Assembly: GCA_021234155.1 (NCBI GenBank)
Contig: JAJEKV010000155.1
Location: 956,462-1,020,461, forward strand
DNA from: Isoetes taiwanensis
Taxonomy: Eukaryota > Streptophyta > Lycopodiopsida > Isoetales > Isoetaceae
Length of the DNA: 64,000 nucleotides
Direction: 5' to 3'
Every line of letters begins with the position of its first letter. Position 1 is the first letter of the stretch. Shown here piece by piece: positions 1 through 10,451 of the stretch. A model generated the notes under the pieces. That model saw only the letters and a list, made by a program, of their open reading frames with translations. It did no database searches and was not told the origin of the DNA. Position numbers and translations under genes: made by a program.

Positions 1-971
1 ACAGAGAAAAGAAGTGTGGTTGCCATATGAGCTACTAGAACAACCTTGCAGCAAAATACTTCATATCTCCTTCCTCAACTTGCAAGTAGCTCTACATAAA
101 CTGTGTCAACAAAGGGGTCACAAAATGTTGATGCTTTTTTTTTATTATCATAGTCATGATTTGTACTATCTCTCTAATTATGAAAACGATCTATGTCTAC
201 TCGAAGATTAAACATATTTGCAACCAATTTGGCCTCATGTACAGTGACATCTCTTCTTTGCTACAGGTTACACAATTCTTTTCGACAAGCTAAATTATAC
301 AAGCCTCAGCAACCAGTTGTATTTACTTGATTTATATCATTTCAACATATATTTCATGTCATTACCTCTAACTTGTGCTTTAACATACAAAAAGGACTTA
401 CATACTAACTACTAACGTGTTTCACAACAATCAAAGTTACATATGATTCTCAATAGTTCATTCTAGCCACATCAAATCTATCTAGACAAATCATAGTGTT
501 CTCATTACGATTCAAGTAATCCTCATTACGCTCAACCAACCTAACTCCAAAATGATCAAATCTTATAAACAATGAATCAGGACCAAATTGTAGCTATTGT
601 CGCTTTCACATTGCAACAGAAACGCACTATAAAATTTCCACAATTCAACATGTGATAACTTCTCACCACGGTTCTTTACCATTATTTTCTGGTCCAAGCA
701 TTTGCCATCGCCATGACATTTATTCCGCGACTAACAAATTCTACCTATAGTTATTGTGCTTCAAATCAACATAACATTCTATTCAATCAGGATTAAAACA
801 ATCTTCACTATACAATAAACATAACTTCACACTCAACCATAGGTATTTTAGAATGCCTTGCACATCCTAAATTCTACGCTCCACATTCCTCCTATGATCT
901 TAGCATGCATATTCTCATGCTCCAAATCTTCTTCTGATTCTCAACAACCACTTTCCAAATTGTTGTCACTA
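1..971. other. AT-rich stretch without a recognisable gene
   Basis: No open frame of convincing length or composition is present on either strand. The one 65-codon frame near the left edge has no recognisable domain. The text is AT-rich and low in complexity. It may be an upstream flank of the RING-H2 pseudogene that follows, or old transposon remains. Confidence 0.5.
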
Positions 972-1002
972 GGCCCGGCAACGCCGGGCACCATAACTAG
1001 TA
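972..1002. repeat. GC hairpin motif followed by CCATAACTAGT, copy 1
   Basis: A short palindromic block GCCCGGCAACGCCGGGC (arms GCCCGGC and GCCGGGC around a short loop) is followed by ACCATAACTAGT. Almost the same string recurs at 23186-23215, and a looser form (GGGGCCCCATAACTAGT) lies near 10056. GC-rich hairpins stand out in this AT-rich setting. This could be the conserved end of a mobile element, but no partner end was located. Confidence 0.5.
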
Positions 1003-1207
1003 AGAAATGATTTTGTAATCAAAATTTCTCTACATTGGTCTTAAAGTACTAGTGGTTAATAAATCGTACATACGCAGAAACGAGAAACCAACACATGGCT
1101 ACCTAAGGTGTCAAAATATGCGCAACTTTGGTCGGTGCGCAAGGCCAAGGCCATATATATGTTTATTCTCGTTTCATCAAAGTCTCGCATACAAAGGTCG
1201 CACAAAA

Positions 1208-1346
1208 ATGGTTGAGCATGATTCCTCAACTTATATTTACATGTACACCACTAGCGCTGAAATAATTCTGATTCTATTACTCCTATTTATAGTGTTTTTT
1301 CTTCTACCTTATTGCTGAGCTTCAAAGAGTGTAAACAATCGCAAAA
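1208..1346 (+). pseudogene. ATL-like RING-H2 pseudogene, 5' part
   Basis: From the ATG at 1208 the frame reads MVEHDSSTYIYMYTT and then a hydrophobic run. This parallels the start of the intact RING-H2 gene at 24351-24950 (MEKDDPSIYVYMYIFCGE plus a membrane segment). The frame stops at 1318 just after the membrane segment, where the intact gene continues. The following bases to 1346 still belong to the old gene, because the LINE insertion begins directly after them. The RING domain lies on the far side of the LINE, from 3256. The gene is dead: it has an early stop, frame loss and a 1.9-kb insertion. I infer that it was once a membrane-anchored E3 ligase of the ATL type. Confidence 0.7.
1333..1346. 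repeat. Target-site duplication, left copy (LINE 1)
   Basis: The 14 bases aaacaatcgcaaaa occur here and again at 3242-3255, directly after the poly(A) tail of the inserted LINE. Direct repeats of about this length, one copy adjoining a poly(A) tail, are the signature of target-primed reverse transcription. Up to three leading A residues could belong to the tail, so the secure duplication is 11-14 bases. Confidence 0.85.
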
Positions 1347-2382
1347 TTTCACAACTCTGAAACCTGCACCAAACATATCTCCTCTTATGAGAGGCATCAT
1401 CCTGGCCTGGAACAAAGTTCACACCAACTTTGAACATTCAAGCACTCAAAATAGCCACTCGAGTACAAGCATTTTTTGGAATCCTAATCTTTCCAGAGAT
1501 AATAGTACTCCTCTGGCTATTAAGCATCCTAAGTTATACAAAAAGTGGACAGACTATGGTATTTCTAAGCTTGGTGATTTATGGGTTCAAACAAGATGGA
1601 TGTCCTGGACAAATCTGAAAAATAAGATTAGAGGCAGCTCATCTGATAAGCTATTGTTTAGATTTATCAGGCAAAAACTTAGCAACATCAATCTCTTTGA
1701 TAGCCCTGTCACTAATGACTGGTCCATAAAGGGTAAGCCTCATTATAGTGTTTCCAAAGTCTACACCTGTTTGAATACGCCCCACCAGACCTCCAAATCT
1801 AAACTTTATTGGGGTCTCACAGATGATTATGAAAAAAGGCTTTTTAAAAATATTTGGAACTCATACTTGCCACCAAAGATTTCCTATTTCATTTGGTTAA
1901 TTGCCAACAAGAGCTTGCCAAACATGGAAACTTTAGCAAGGCACTCGAATTCTTTATCAAATCCTGTGCATCCCAGCTGCCCTCTTGGTTGTAATAATGT
2001 TGAAACTCTAGAACATATTTTTGGCTGTGCTATTCTAAATTCTTTCTGGAGGTGGTTTGAATTTACTTTCAATATCACTTGTCCTGCTACTTTGCTTGAG
2101 TTCCTGATGAATGATGATGCATTTAAGAATTCCTTGTGTTACATTGCTTTGTGGAATGTATGGAAACATAGAAATAGGTGTCAGTATGGTGGAAAGACAA
2201 CTTCTATATTTTGGATTAAATCTCAAGTTATCTATGACATAGAAATGGTTGCAACAAGTCAGATACACCAACATAAAGATTCCTTAAATTCTTTGGACAA
2301 TAAATGGTTAAGCATTGGCAATTTCTTTGGTGCATATAAAATATTTAAGCTACATTGTCATGAATCTCTTACTGACACTTAA
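1347..2382 (+). CDS. LINE reverse transcriptase, C-terminal fragment with zinc-binding domain
   Basis: The open frame is continuous across the LINE boundary. An ATG at 1312 in host DNA opens it by chance, giving 356 codons, of which about the first 12 are host-derived. The downstream half carries the plant 'reverse transcriptase zinc-binding' pattern: LFKNIWNSYLPPKISYFIWL, then CPLGC, then ETLEHIFGC, then a tryptophan-rich stretch. This domain closes the ORF2 protein of plant L1-like LINEs, after the polymerase domain. No YxDD motif is present because of the 5' truncation. The frame has no internal stop or shift. It is not expected to be active alone. Confidence 0.85.
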
Positions 2383-2401
2383 TTTGTTACTGGTAGATTA
2401 C

Positions 2402-2857
2402 ATGAGGAGCCTAAGTAGGGACATTGGCACTTCTGTTGAGCCTGCAGAGTACAGAATGTTCCCAGGACAGAGGCTAGTTCATGACATACAGTATACATAT
2501 GACATGTGGACAGGTCCGGTCAGGGGCATCACTGACATTGACATACCATATATCCCGGATGATGAACTTGATTGGGCTATGGAATTTTGCAGAAGCACAT
2601 ACCTCATGGTGCAACTATGGTGGTTTATGGAATGTAACAGCAGAAGAATGACTGATCAACAGTTTGAGAATTACAGAGAATGCTATTACCACTACAGGTG
2701 TTTGGCAGATGCATATGGAACACTAATCATTCTAATGTCCACCACAAATGCAGATAGGCTGATTATTGAGTTGAATTGGGGAAATGGCCGCACTCTTATC
2801 CTCCAACCACAGTTCCAAGCTCACTTTGATTACCTCAGCTCATACCACTTCCATTGA
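2402..2857 (+). CDS. Extra ORF of unknown function downstream of the LINE reverse transcriptase
   Basis: An ATG at 2402, 19 bases after the reverse-transcriptase stop, opens a 151-residue frame that ends just before the 3' untranslated region. An in-frame ATG at 2315 would extend it and overlap the reverse transcriptase. The protein is rich in Tyr, Trp, Asp and Glu. It starts MRSLSRDIGTSVEP and contains a mid-section LDWAMEFCRSTYLMVQLWWF, predicted here as largely helical. I recognise no family. Most plant L1 elements end after the zinc-binding domain, so a clean second ORF here is unusual. It could be a captured exon, a lineage-specific LINE gene, or chance. Confidence 0.6.
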   Translation: MRSLSRDIGTSVEPAEYRMFPGQRLVHDIQYTYDMWTGPVRGITDIDIPYIPDDELDWAMEFCRSTYLMVQLWWFMECNSRRMTDQQFENYRECYYHYRCLADAYGTLIILMSTTNADRLIIELNWGNGRTLILQPQFQAHFDYLSSYHFH

Positions 2858-3241
2858 CATCCATATTCTCTTCCTTTCCTTTGATTTGCACCTCACCATT
2901 TGGACCACATACTGATCTTAATATATTTGCAGTATTTCATTAGCATTTAATCTATTTTGCAGGAATTCATTTTGGACTGGTCTTTGGTTGGTTAAAGTGA
3001 TGTTCTTTTTTTCAACAATGTTCTTCTCGTCTTGATAAAACAAACTTACCGACTACTAATAAGGCTGAGTAATATTTTGGATATTACTATGTGCTCCTCA
3101 CAGCACTTACCTTATTTTTATTTATCTACTTGCTTTTCTATGAGTGGCCTACATATAAAGGCTCACTCAGTATGTTGTACCTTTTTCTATAATTAATGAA
3201 AAAAACCCCATTCACTCAAAAAAAAAAAAAAAAAAAAAAAA

Positions 3242-3255
3242 AAACAATCGCAAAA
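3242..3255. repeat. Target-site duplication, right copy (LINE 1)
   Basis: This is the second copy of aaacaatcgcaaaa, directly following the poly(A) tail. The first copy is at 1333-1346. Host RING-H2 sequence resumes immediately after it. Confidence 0.85.
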
Positions 3256-3498
3256 GACGTGTTATAGAAATGGACCAGGATTGCCACAACCCAGTTTGGA
3301 ACGGGATGCATTTTGCACAGGCAAAATATTCCTATGTATTTCTTTCGAGCTACTGATTCTGTAACCCAAAGTGCCAGTTGTGTAGTGTGCCTTGTCAATT
3401 TCAGGGAAAATGAGAAACTTAGAGTACTGCCCAAATGCATATATGCCTTTCATATTGCTTGCATTGATGAATGGTTTCGAATGCACGCGAATGTAGAG
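3256..3498 (+). pseudogene. ATL-like RING-H2 pseudogene, 3' part with broken RING domain
   Basis: The frame opening at 3313 reads CVVCLVNFRENEKLRVLP, then KCIYAFHIACIDEWFRMHAN. This aligns without gaps to the RING-H2 of the intact gene at 24351-24950. Zinc ligands are lost: the first His position reads Tyr, and the last Cys pair is absent because similarity ends after MHANV. The linker between the membrane segment and the RING, just after the LINE, is frame-shifted. With the part at 1208-1346 it forms one gene split by the LINE. The RING changes are independent of the LINE, so this copy may have been dead before the insertion. Confidence 0.75.
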
Positions 3499-3749
3499 AG
3501 CTTTCTTGCGTTTGTTTCCATCTATTGGTGCTTAATTGTCTATTATTTCTCACAAGTTCATAAGTCTGTTCAATCATGTTGAGATACATCCGTATAGATT
3601 CCTTGCAGACACTAGAGAAGTTTCTTTTGCACTTTCTTAATACACCATTTGTAGTAAACTAGATGTTAAACTGAATTAGCACTTATTTCTTTATCATGTT
3701 TGCGGTAATGTTTTAAAAAACTTAGGATGTTTTAGCATGATAGAATTAG
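3499..3749. other. Short intergenic stretch
   Basis: No feature is recognised between the end of RING similarity and the first reverse-transcriptase similarity. The exact 5' end of the following LINE is not visible, so part of this stretch may belong to it. Confidence 0.4.
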
Positions 3750-3842
3750 GGTCCACTTAGCTCAAGCCGGGACTGTTGAATTTAGGTCAAAACAATTGAC
3801 TTATCAAGGGATTGAACATGCTAAGACTTTTGTGCCTCAATA

Positions 3843-4409
3843 AAATTTGACATGCTACGCAGGAAAAATATATGGGATTATATGGAAAATATTGGAGTTC
3901 CTCATGGGCTTAAGAATGCAGTCGCTGTATTATATAAAAAAGTGGTGGTTGGATTGTCCTTCCCATTGAACCAGCAGTGTCAAGAAGAAATTATCAGCAA
4001 TATAGGGGTGAAGCAAGGGTGCCCTCTGTCGCCTACTCTTTTTGGCATATACATTGACCAATTTGAAAGGTGGTTACATGAATATGGAGGAGAAGGAACC
4101 ACACTTGCGGGATATGTACTAGTGCTGATGTTATATGCTGACGATATTGTGATCTTTGCAAGAAGTCAGAAAGGTATGCAAAAACACTTAGATGCTCTGG
4201 CTGATTTTTGTGGTAAGACAGAGATGAAGGTGAATTTGGGGAAAACAAAAATCCTTATATTTGGGATAAGAATGCATGATTTTCACTTCTATTACAAAGG
4301 AGAAGAGGTAGGCATTTTGGACACATACAAATACTTGGGGCTAGTTGTGAAACACAACTATAGCTGGAATAGTCACAATTGGAGCGTAGGGGCAGATCTT
4401 TGGGATTAA
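3843..4409 (+). pseudogene. LINE reverse transcriptase, palm domain
   Basis: The protein includes the conserved block GVKQGCPLSPTLFGIYIDQF and the catalytic LMLYADDIVIFARS, with the YADD aspartates intact. These are followed by the primer-grip region KVNLGKTKILIF and DTYKYLGLVV. The open stretch is 185 codons from the ATG at 3852 and can be read a few codons further back (KFDMLRRKNIW). It is only part of a polymerase, and frames break on both sides, so the product cannot be functional. Reverse transcriptases of this type copy the element's RNA at a nicked chromosomal target. Confidence 0.85.
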
Positions 4410-4556
4410 GGCTTATTACTCAATGCAAAGAGTATGCAATAAAAAAGGGATTATTGACTGGCATCTCAAAAGATGCTTTTATAACTCCTTGGTAATGCGT
4501 TCGGTTATTTTATACCTGGATGATGTGAGATATGGGGGCCAGGATTATCTCTAGAT

Positions 4557-5324
4557 ATGTGGACTAGAGTGGAGAAGATCCAGAAAAAGTTCTTGTTAGC
4601 AGAATTGGGAGTTAAAATGCAAACACCATACCAGATGATGCTTGCTGAAACAGGGCTATATGAATTGGAAATTGAAGCATTGTCTGCAGACCATAAGTAT
4701 GTTAGAAAAATTCAAGATATGGATCACGATAGGTGCCTAGAAGGGCTATGATTCAGAGTAGCCTAAAGGGGTGGTTTTACAGGAGTGTTGTTACATGGCT
4801 GAAACGATGGGGCATGACGTTAGAGAGGAGATACCAGATGAGGCGGAACAAATTAGATGACTATGTTTACAAGAAAGCACCTTCGATAAAAAATGGAGGA
4901 ATCCACGCACCAAGATGGCTTTTACAGGGGAAATGATTAATCCGGCGAAAAGGAGGCCTCACACTTGGCTGGTGGGCTTTCACATTTTAAACAACATTTG
5001 GTCTCTAGATTGCGCCTTAGTTCCCATCACTTGGGAGTGGAAGTGGGACGGTGGGGGGGCTTTCCGAGATCTAAGCGCACATGCAAGGTATGTGGTGATG
5101 ATGTGATCGAGGATGAGATACACTTGGTGCTGCATTGCCCAGCATACCAGGCACTAAGACATAGGCATAGGGTATCCTCAGAAATGCCCCTACGGGCGTT
5201 TTTTGACATGCAACCTGCGACCGTTGGATATTTTTTAGCAGATGTCATGAAAGTGAGGGAGATGTCTATAAAGAGCTATAATAGTTTATTGGATATTTAT
5301 GAGAAAGAGGGAGACATAGACTAA
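4557..5324 (+). pseudogene. LINE reverse transcriptase, linker and C-terminal zinc-binding segment
   Basis: Three frames succeed one another: 4557-4751 (RVEKIQKKFLLAELGVKMQT), 4733-4936 (NGGIHAPRWLL) and 4965-5324. The last carries the zinc-binding pattern RTCKVCGDDVIEDEIHLVLH followed by CPAY, and ends at a stop at 5322-5324. At least two frameshifts separate the parts. The pattern matches the fragment at 10200-10450 (RTCKVCDFQEIDDEGH). Confidence 0.75.
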
Positions 5325-5423
5325 TGATACCTCTGAAAGGGATCATTAGATGTTTAAAAAAATTGTATGGGTATTGATGTTCGTCTTCTAGACCTGATGG
5401 TCTCACAGACGTTAATAAAAACA

Positions 5424-6026
<603 letters not shown>

Positions 6027-6029
6027 GAT

Positions 6030-7660
6030 GATTTGCCAAGCAATTAGCAAAACTTCCAAAAAAAATGAAATATTCAGGATGCAAATTCAAAGATCTTAGA
6101 TGATCGAGGAGATCTAAGCGCTTTGATCCGTTCCGGCCACTTTGAGGTTACAGAAAATTGGTTCGAGCATATATCCCACGTGTGTAAGTCAAACAAGTAG
6201 CGTGCATATATAAGGAATTATATTCGAAGGTTTACCAATAGTTAGTATATTGGGGAAGCATGGTATGTCTCAATGATGCATGGGGAAATGGAGTAAATGG
6301 GAGAGATTTCGCCTTGATATATGCCAAAATTTAGGGTGGATTGGATCTTCATGGAGAGAGCAAAACCCTCTCCATGAACATCCAATTCCTTTTGCAATTT
6401 TTTGCTTCTCTCCAATTAGGTGCATTTAGTTTAGTGTTAGGTTTACCAAATGTAAGAAAAACATCCAAGTTATAGTCAAAATGACTTGTAAAAAACTCAT
6501 GTGAAATCATTTTCTCTTCAATTTCTTGGCAATTTGGCTAGCCTAAGTGGACCAAATCTTGGTAAAGTCAAGTAAGGCTAACATGGTTTACAAAAATTTT
6601 CAACACAATGAGATGGTTTGACTTTCATTGATCCCATTTTGACTTAGGTGCATTTAGTTTAGTGTTAGATTTACCACGTCTACGAAAAACATCATAGTAA
6701 AAACTTACTTTTGTTTAAAAGGGTTAAACTTCCCTTGTCAAAACGTTTTTTATATCAAGTATATGTAATGCAATATGTTTTGTAACCAAGTCTGGTTTAT
6801 TGTACTAAGTCCTATAATACACCATTTAACTTTTTCAAAACTCAAAAATTATCAGCCAAGCTCCCACTCGGTTCTAAGTTTGACCTTCATTGATCCAGTA
6901 TGGACTTTGTGTTTGAGATTCAATTAGCCCTATCAAATCTGATCCAAATGGCCTGAAAAGTTAGGTACTTCTTCAAAAAGTTGTCAAATACCTAAAAGTG
7001 CAAAGACACCCCTAAGATTATTCATGGATATCATTTTGTCACCTGATTGAACATTACTACCACAAAACTGTTTCAGGGATTCCCTAAGTTCCCAAAGTAA
7101 ACCTATTCGAAACCCTTTAGCTATAGCATGCATTTATAATAAGACCTCGAATACACCATTTTGCTTTTACAGAACTCGATAAATAACTTCCAGACTCCTG
7201 CTGTAAAAATTAACTCTAGGGTTCTAGGTTTGACCTTATTGACCCAGTATTGACTTTGTGTTTGTGCTTCAATTAACCCTATCAAATCGTATCCAAATGG
7301 TCTGACAAGTTACATTTCTAGAACAAGTTGTTAACTATCTAAAATTGTAAAGATACCTCTAGGATTATCCGTGCATCTCATTTGCCCTGTGATTGAGCAT
7401 TAATACCACAAAACTGTTTTATGGATTGTCTATGTTTTGTGACAGATTTTCTTTTGATAAATAAAAAAGATCAACAAATAGATCAATTTTACAAACCATA
7501 GTATGAAAAACTTAGAATTTGATATATTAACTTCTGAACAGATACAAATACATGATCAAAGTTTCATCCTTGAAAGTTTTCCATAATTTACATCAGCAAT
7601 ACTTATATTTTTATAGAATCTCAATTGCATGCTTGGAATCCTTGTCCAAGGGGCTTGTTA
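6030..7660. repeat. Degenerate direct repeats, no gene seen
   Basis: Two pairs of diverged direct repeats are visible. The string taggtgcatttagtttagtg begins at 6417 and again at 6645. A block with ttctaagtttgacctt followed by a shared stretch of about 100 bases begins near 6871 and near 7221. The whole stretch is AT-rich with many stops in all frames. It may be an old satellite-like or transposon-derived array. No coding sequence is supported. Confidence 0.55.
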
Positions 7661-7667
7661 GTTTCCT

Positions 7668-8060
7668 TTAAAGTACATAATCTTTCATATTCTCAACTTC
7701 TAGTATGCCTTCTAACCAAGGTCTTAACTGTTCGATAAGAAAATCACATTCTCGACGAGATCGCTAGTAACTGTTTGGTGTTACAATTGTTCCTGCAGCA
7801 TTCTTGTAGCCATGATAGAGTAGATCATCAATCAAGAGGGTGTTGTATTGAGTCCAAGTACCTTTGTATCTAGAATCTTGGTAGATAAATCTTTCAGCAA
7901 AATAGGCTTCTTGTGCATTTTGAATGATGTTTTGTACACATATCTGAACACCAAATGAAAACAAGTTTTCCTTCAGACCTCTTGGAAACATATGTTTCAT
8001 GATCAAATTCAGAGCAGTGCTATTGAAGGTACTCCAAATCGTAACATTAAAGTGCTTCAC
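7668..8060 (-). pseudogene. FCP1/NIF-type HAD phosphatase, C-terminal fragment
   Basis: The minus frame 8060-7764 (98 codons) reads MKHFNVTIWSTFNSTALNLI, then a later block NTLLIDDLLYHGYKN and GTIVTPNSY. These fit the 'hFxVxIWS' and 'NTLLIDDS..K...NP..TAIFP' blocks of plant FCP1-like phosphatases of the haloacid dehalogenase superfamily. The second block supplies the acidic residues that hold magnesium. After the stop, a shifted frame continues with IEQLRPWLEGILEVENMKDY and ends at 7668, matching the family's C-terminal helix region. The DLDxT catalytic motif, expected upstream, was not found, so this is an exon or a fragment. With the frameshift, a relic is the likeliest reading. Confidence 0.6.
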
Positions 8061-9165
8061 ACACTATTCCAAAAACTCTATTACTCTTGAGTGCATAACT
8101 AGTATCTTTGTGTGGTTAAGATGTTTTGCGGATGCTGGTTGGTAATGGTTCAATCTAGCTTGAAAACTAAAAGTTTCATAAGGGAGGGTACCCCTTATGG
8201 TGATACATCCCTTATGGGGCGGCTTTGGTTTAATCCAACAGTTGTGATTCATCCATTTAAAATCCCTAAAATTCCCGCCTTTTTTGCCTTTTCTTTGAAC
8301 CCACCTAACTTTTTTCATAGAAGGCAAAATTCTCACTCACATGTCTCATTTGACTAAGTTGACCAAGATCTTTAAAACAAGAACTCATACATGTCATTTG
8401 GAGCATGTTTGCTATATGCACGATTGTGGGCACGTTGGTGCAACATCAAGGGCAAAAAGGTCCCTCCATTTGGGACCTCATTACTCACTTGTTAGGGCAC
8501 ATGAATGGGTGTTTTTAGGCTCATATGAAAGCCCCATTCTGAGCACACCCAATGAACGTTCACTCCCATCCGAGCCCTGGAGGGCCGTCAACGATCCATT
8601 TTGCCCACTGATGAACCGTAGGTGGGCACCCTCCCGTAGATGATTCGAGTCAATAAACATGCTATATTCGCAATAACTTCTGAAATAACATCTCGCACAC
8701 AAATACCTACATTTGTAATGCTGCTAAATTTGGATGTTGCAAGTCTTCTAATCTGAATACTTCAGCATATATTACTTGGAATGAAGAATTGAAATGGAAG
8801 CCATACATTACCATCTAAATTGTTACTTTCAGTATTGGAATCATTTCCCATTGTGTGTATCTTTCTAACTATATTGCATTGCTCAAGCGTCTTGGCAGAA
8901 GCTTCTTTTTTGCAAAACATGGCACATATTGGGGGGGTAAAAATATGTGCTGTAAATCTTCCATTTGATTTTTTCTCTGCACCATGTGTAACAATCTTTT
9001 AATATAAGATGGCATAACAAAGAATAAAATAGACACACAACTAACCATTGCAAGACTGGTAGAATTTCCAACTCCCTTCCATCTATTCAAACTGAACATA
9101 GATAGCCACGTATTGGATTGCTATGCTCACAAAAGCTCTCAGAGCAAATTTTTGATGTGCTACAT
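8061..9165. other. No recognisable gene
   Basis: Several short frames of 60-100 codons exist on both strands (for example 8341-8643 plus and 8064-8336 minus), but none shows a domain or consistent composition. If the phosphatase relic had an upstream exon it should lie here. I could not identify a DLDxT motif. Confidence 0.4.
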
Positions 9166-9312
9166 ATAGAATAGAATAGAATAGAATAGAATAGAATAGA
9201 ATAGAATAGAATAGAATAGAATAGAATAGAATAGAATAGAATAGAATAGAATAGAACAGAAGAGAACAGAACAGAATATAGAATAGAAGAGAATAGAATA
9301 GAATAGAATAGA
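9166..9312. repeat. (ATAGA)n pentanucleotide microsatellite
   Basis: About 147 bases of near-perfect ATAGA units, with a patch of variant units around 9255-9290 (ACAGA, AGAGA). Four more such units lie at 10017-10035, on the other side of the inverted-repeat element 9313-10016, as if that element had landed inside the tract. Confidence 0.95.
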
Positions 9313-10016
9313 TTCTAGAATGGGGCTCGCATGAAAACGACAAAAACCTCCCGATTCTCATTCATCTCAGCAGATTTTCTACAATGGTGGATAGTGGGTT
9401 GCACACATGCAAACTACCCATGAAAAAATAAAGGGAATGTCCAATTATACAACTTGGACCCCAAAAAATACAATGCTAATAGATGTTTGGCTTGTGTACC
9501 TGCCGAAAGCTTATCACCGGGATTAAAAAACCCTGCCCTTTCGGGTTTTTGAGGAAAAACCCTAGTGATAAGCCTTCGGCAGGGGACTTGGACAAACGTA
9601 AGCTGAAAATTTGCTCCCAAAAACCCACGAATGGAGAAGTCGAAGCTGTTGTCGCTTGCCAACCTGTACCTGCACATCACCAACACTAGAACAAATGTGA
9701 AAAAACAAACCTCCCAAAGTGGAGGGGCTGATCATGCGTGCCACGCGACAACAAAAGAAAAACCTCTTCAAATAGAGGGGCTGGTCATGCGTGCCAGGCG
9801 ACAAATACATTTAAATAATTAAGAGAGGGAGGGTGGGTTTCAAAGAATAGAGAATAAGGTACTGCTGAGAGAGAAGAGGAAGTGCCGATGAGATGTTGAT
9901 GAAGAACCTCACCTAATTTAGCGATCTCCCAACCAGAGAAAGCATGCAATGCCTGCATGCGAGACATGCATGCTCGCCCTCTCTAGAATCTGGATCCGAT
10001 GGCTCGGATCGATGGG
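9313..10016. mobile_element. Inverted-repeat element (MITE-like), copy A
   Basis: The left end TTCTAGAATGGGGCTCGCAT (9313-9332) is the near inverse of the right-hand string CATGCTCGCCCTCTCTAGAA (9969-9988). The right side continues with a small palindrome, GATCCGATGGCTCGGATC, to 10016. Copies B and C at 11614-12651 share both ends and most of the interior. There is no coding capacity, so it is a non-autonomous DNA element. It sits between two (ATAGA)n tracts. The interior contains the hairpin at 9501-9581. Confidence 0.7.
9501..9581. repeat. Long internal hairpin within copy A
   Basis: TGCCGAAAGCTTATCAC (9501-9517) pairs with GTGATAAGCCTTCGGCA (9565-9581), 16 of 17 positions. Between the arms an inner stem AAAAACCC / GGGTTTTT encloses a short loop, so a two-storey hairpin or cruciform is possible. 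The copy at 11803-11862 keeps the GCTTATCAC / GTGATAAGC arms and an AAACCC/GGTTTTT-like inner stem. A looser relative of the inner part lies near 48406-48446. Confidence 0.75.
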
Positions 10017-10199
10017 AATAGAATAGAATAGAATAGACAGTTTAACGTCATATTGGGGCCCCATAACTAGTGTGCTAGAGAAGTGGGCGACTGTTTTCAA
10101 TCTCAGGTCTGGGGAGAGAAATGATGAAAAAAACCCTAGCATGGGGAAAAAAACTATTCCTTCCCCTACCTATTTGCAGTTTGTGACCTTATGGTTCAT
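10017..10199. other. Microsatellite remnant and unassigned spacer
   Basis: Positions 10017-10035 are AATAG units, followed by a run containing GGGGCCCCATAACTAGT near 10056-10072 that resembles the motif at 972-1002. The remainder may be the 3' end of the minus-strand LINE that begins at 10200, but no tail is obvious. Confidence 0.45.
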
Positions 10200-10451
10200 C
10201 TACACTACATCCGTAATACAGATCGTCCTTTCCAATTCTTTGTATCTTCTTTCATGTTCTGCTAGAATTTGTTTGATAGCTATCGTTGTCCATTTTGCTT
10301 TGGCCCTATCCTTGGTGCTCTTACCTACTCCTGTCTTCCATTGTATTTCTGAAATTCCCCTCCTGATATGTTCATATGCAGGGCATCTATTCCATACATG
10401 CCCTTCGTCGTCAATTTCCTGAAAGTCACACACTTTGCACGTTCTATATGT
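10200..10451 (-). pseudogene. LINE C-terminal zinc-binding segment
   Basis: The minus frame contains TYRTCKVCDFQEIDDEGHVW then RCPAYEHI and ends with a stop at 10200. The CxxC...H...C arrangement and CPAY match the LINE at 4965-5324, so both belong to one family. It is separated from the rest of its ORF by the 860-base insertion at 10452-11311. Confidence 0.75.

Larger units (their letters stand above)
1347..3241 (+). mobile_element. 5'-truncated L1-type LINE inserted in a RING-H2 gene
   Basis: The element is bounded by the 14-base duplication (1333-1346 and 3242-3255). It ends in a run of more than twenty A residues (3219-3241). It carries only the C-terminal part of the reverse-transcriptase ORF, then a second ORF and about 360 bases of 3' untranslated sequence. 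The endonuclease and the catalytic reverse-transcriptase core are missing, so this copy is a typical 5'-truncated LINE. Both ORFs are undamaged and the duplication is nearly perfect, so the insertion is probably recent compared with the other LINEs here. Confidence 0.9.

Noticed and set aside
9083-9361. 92-codon minus frame rich in Phe, Tyr, Ser and Leu
   Set aside because: It is a translation of the ATAGA microsatellite.
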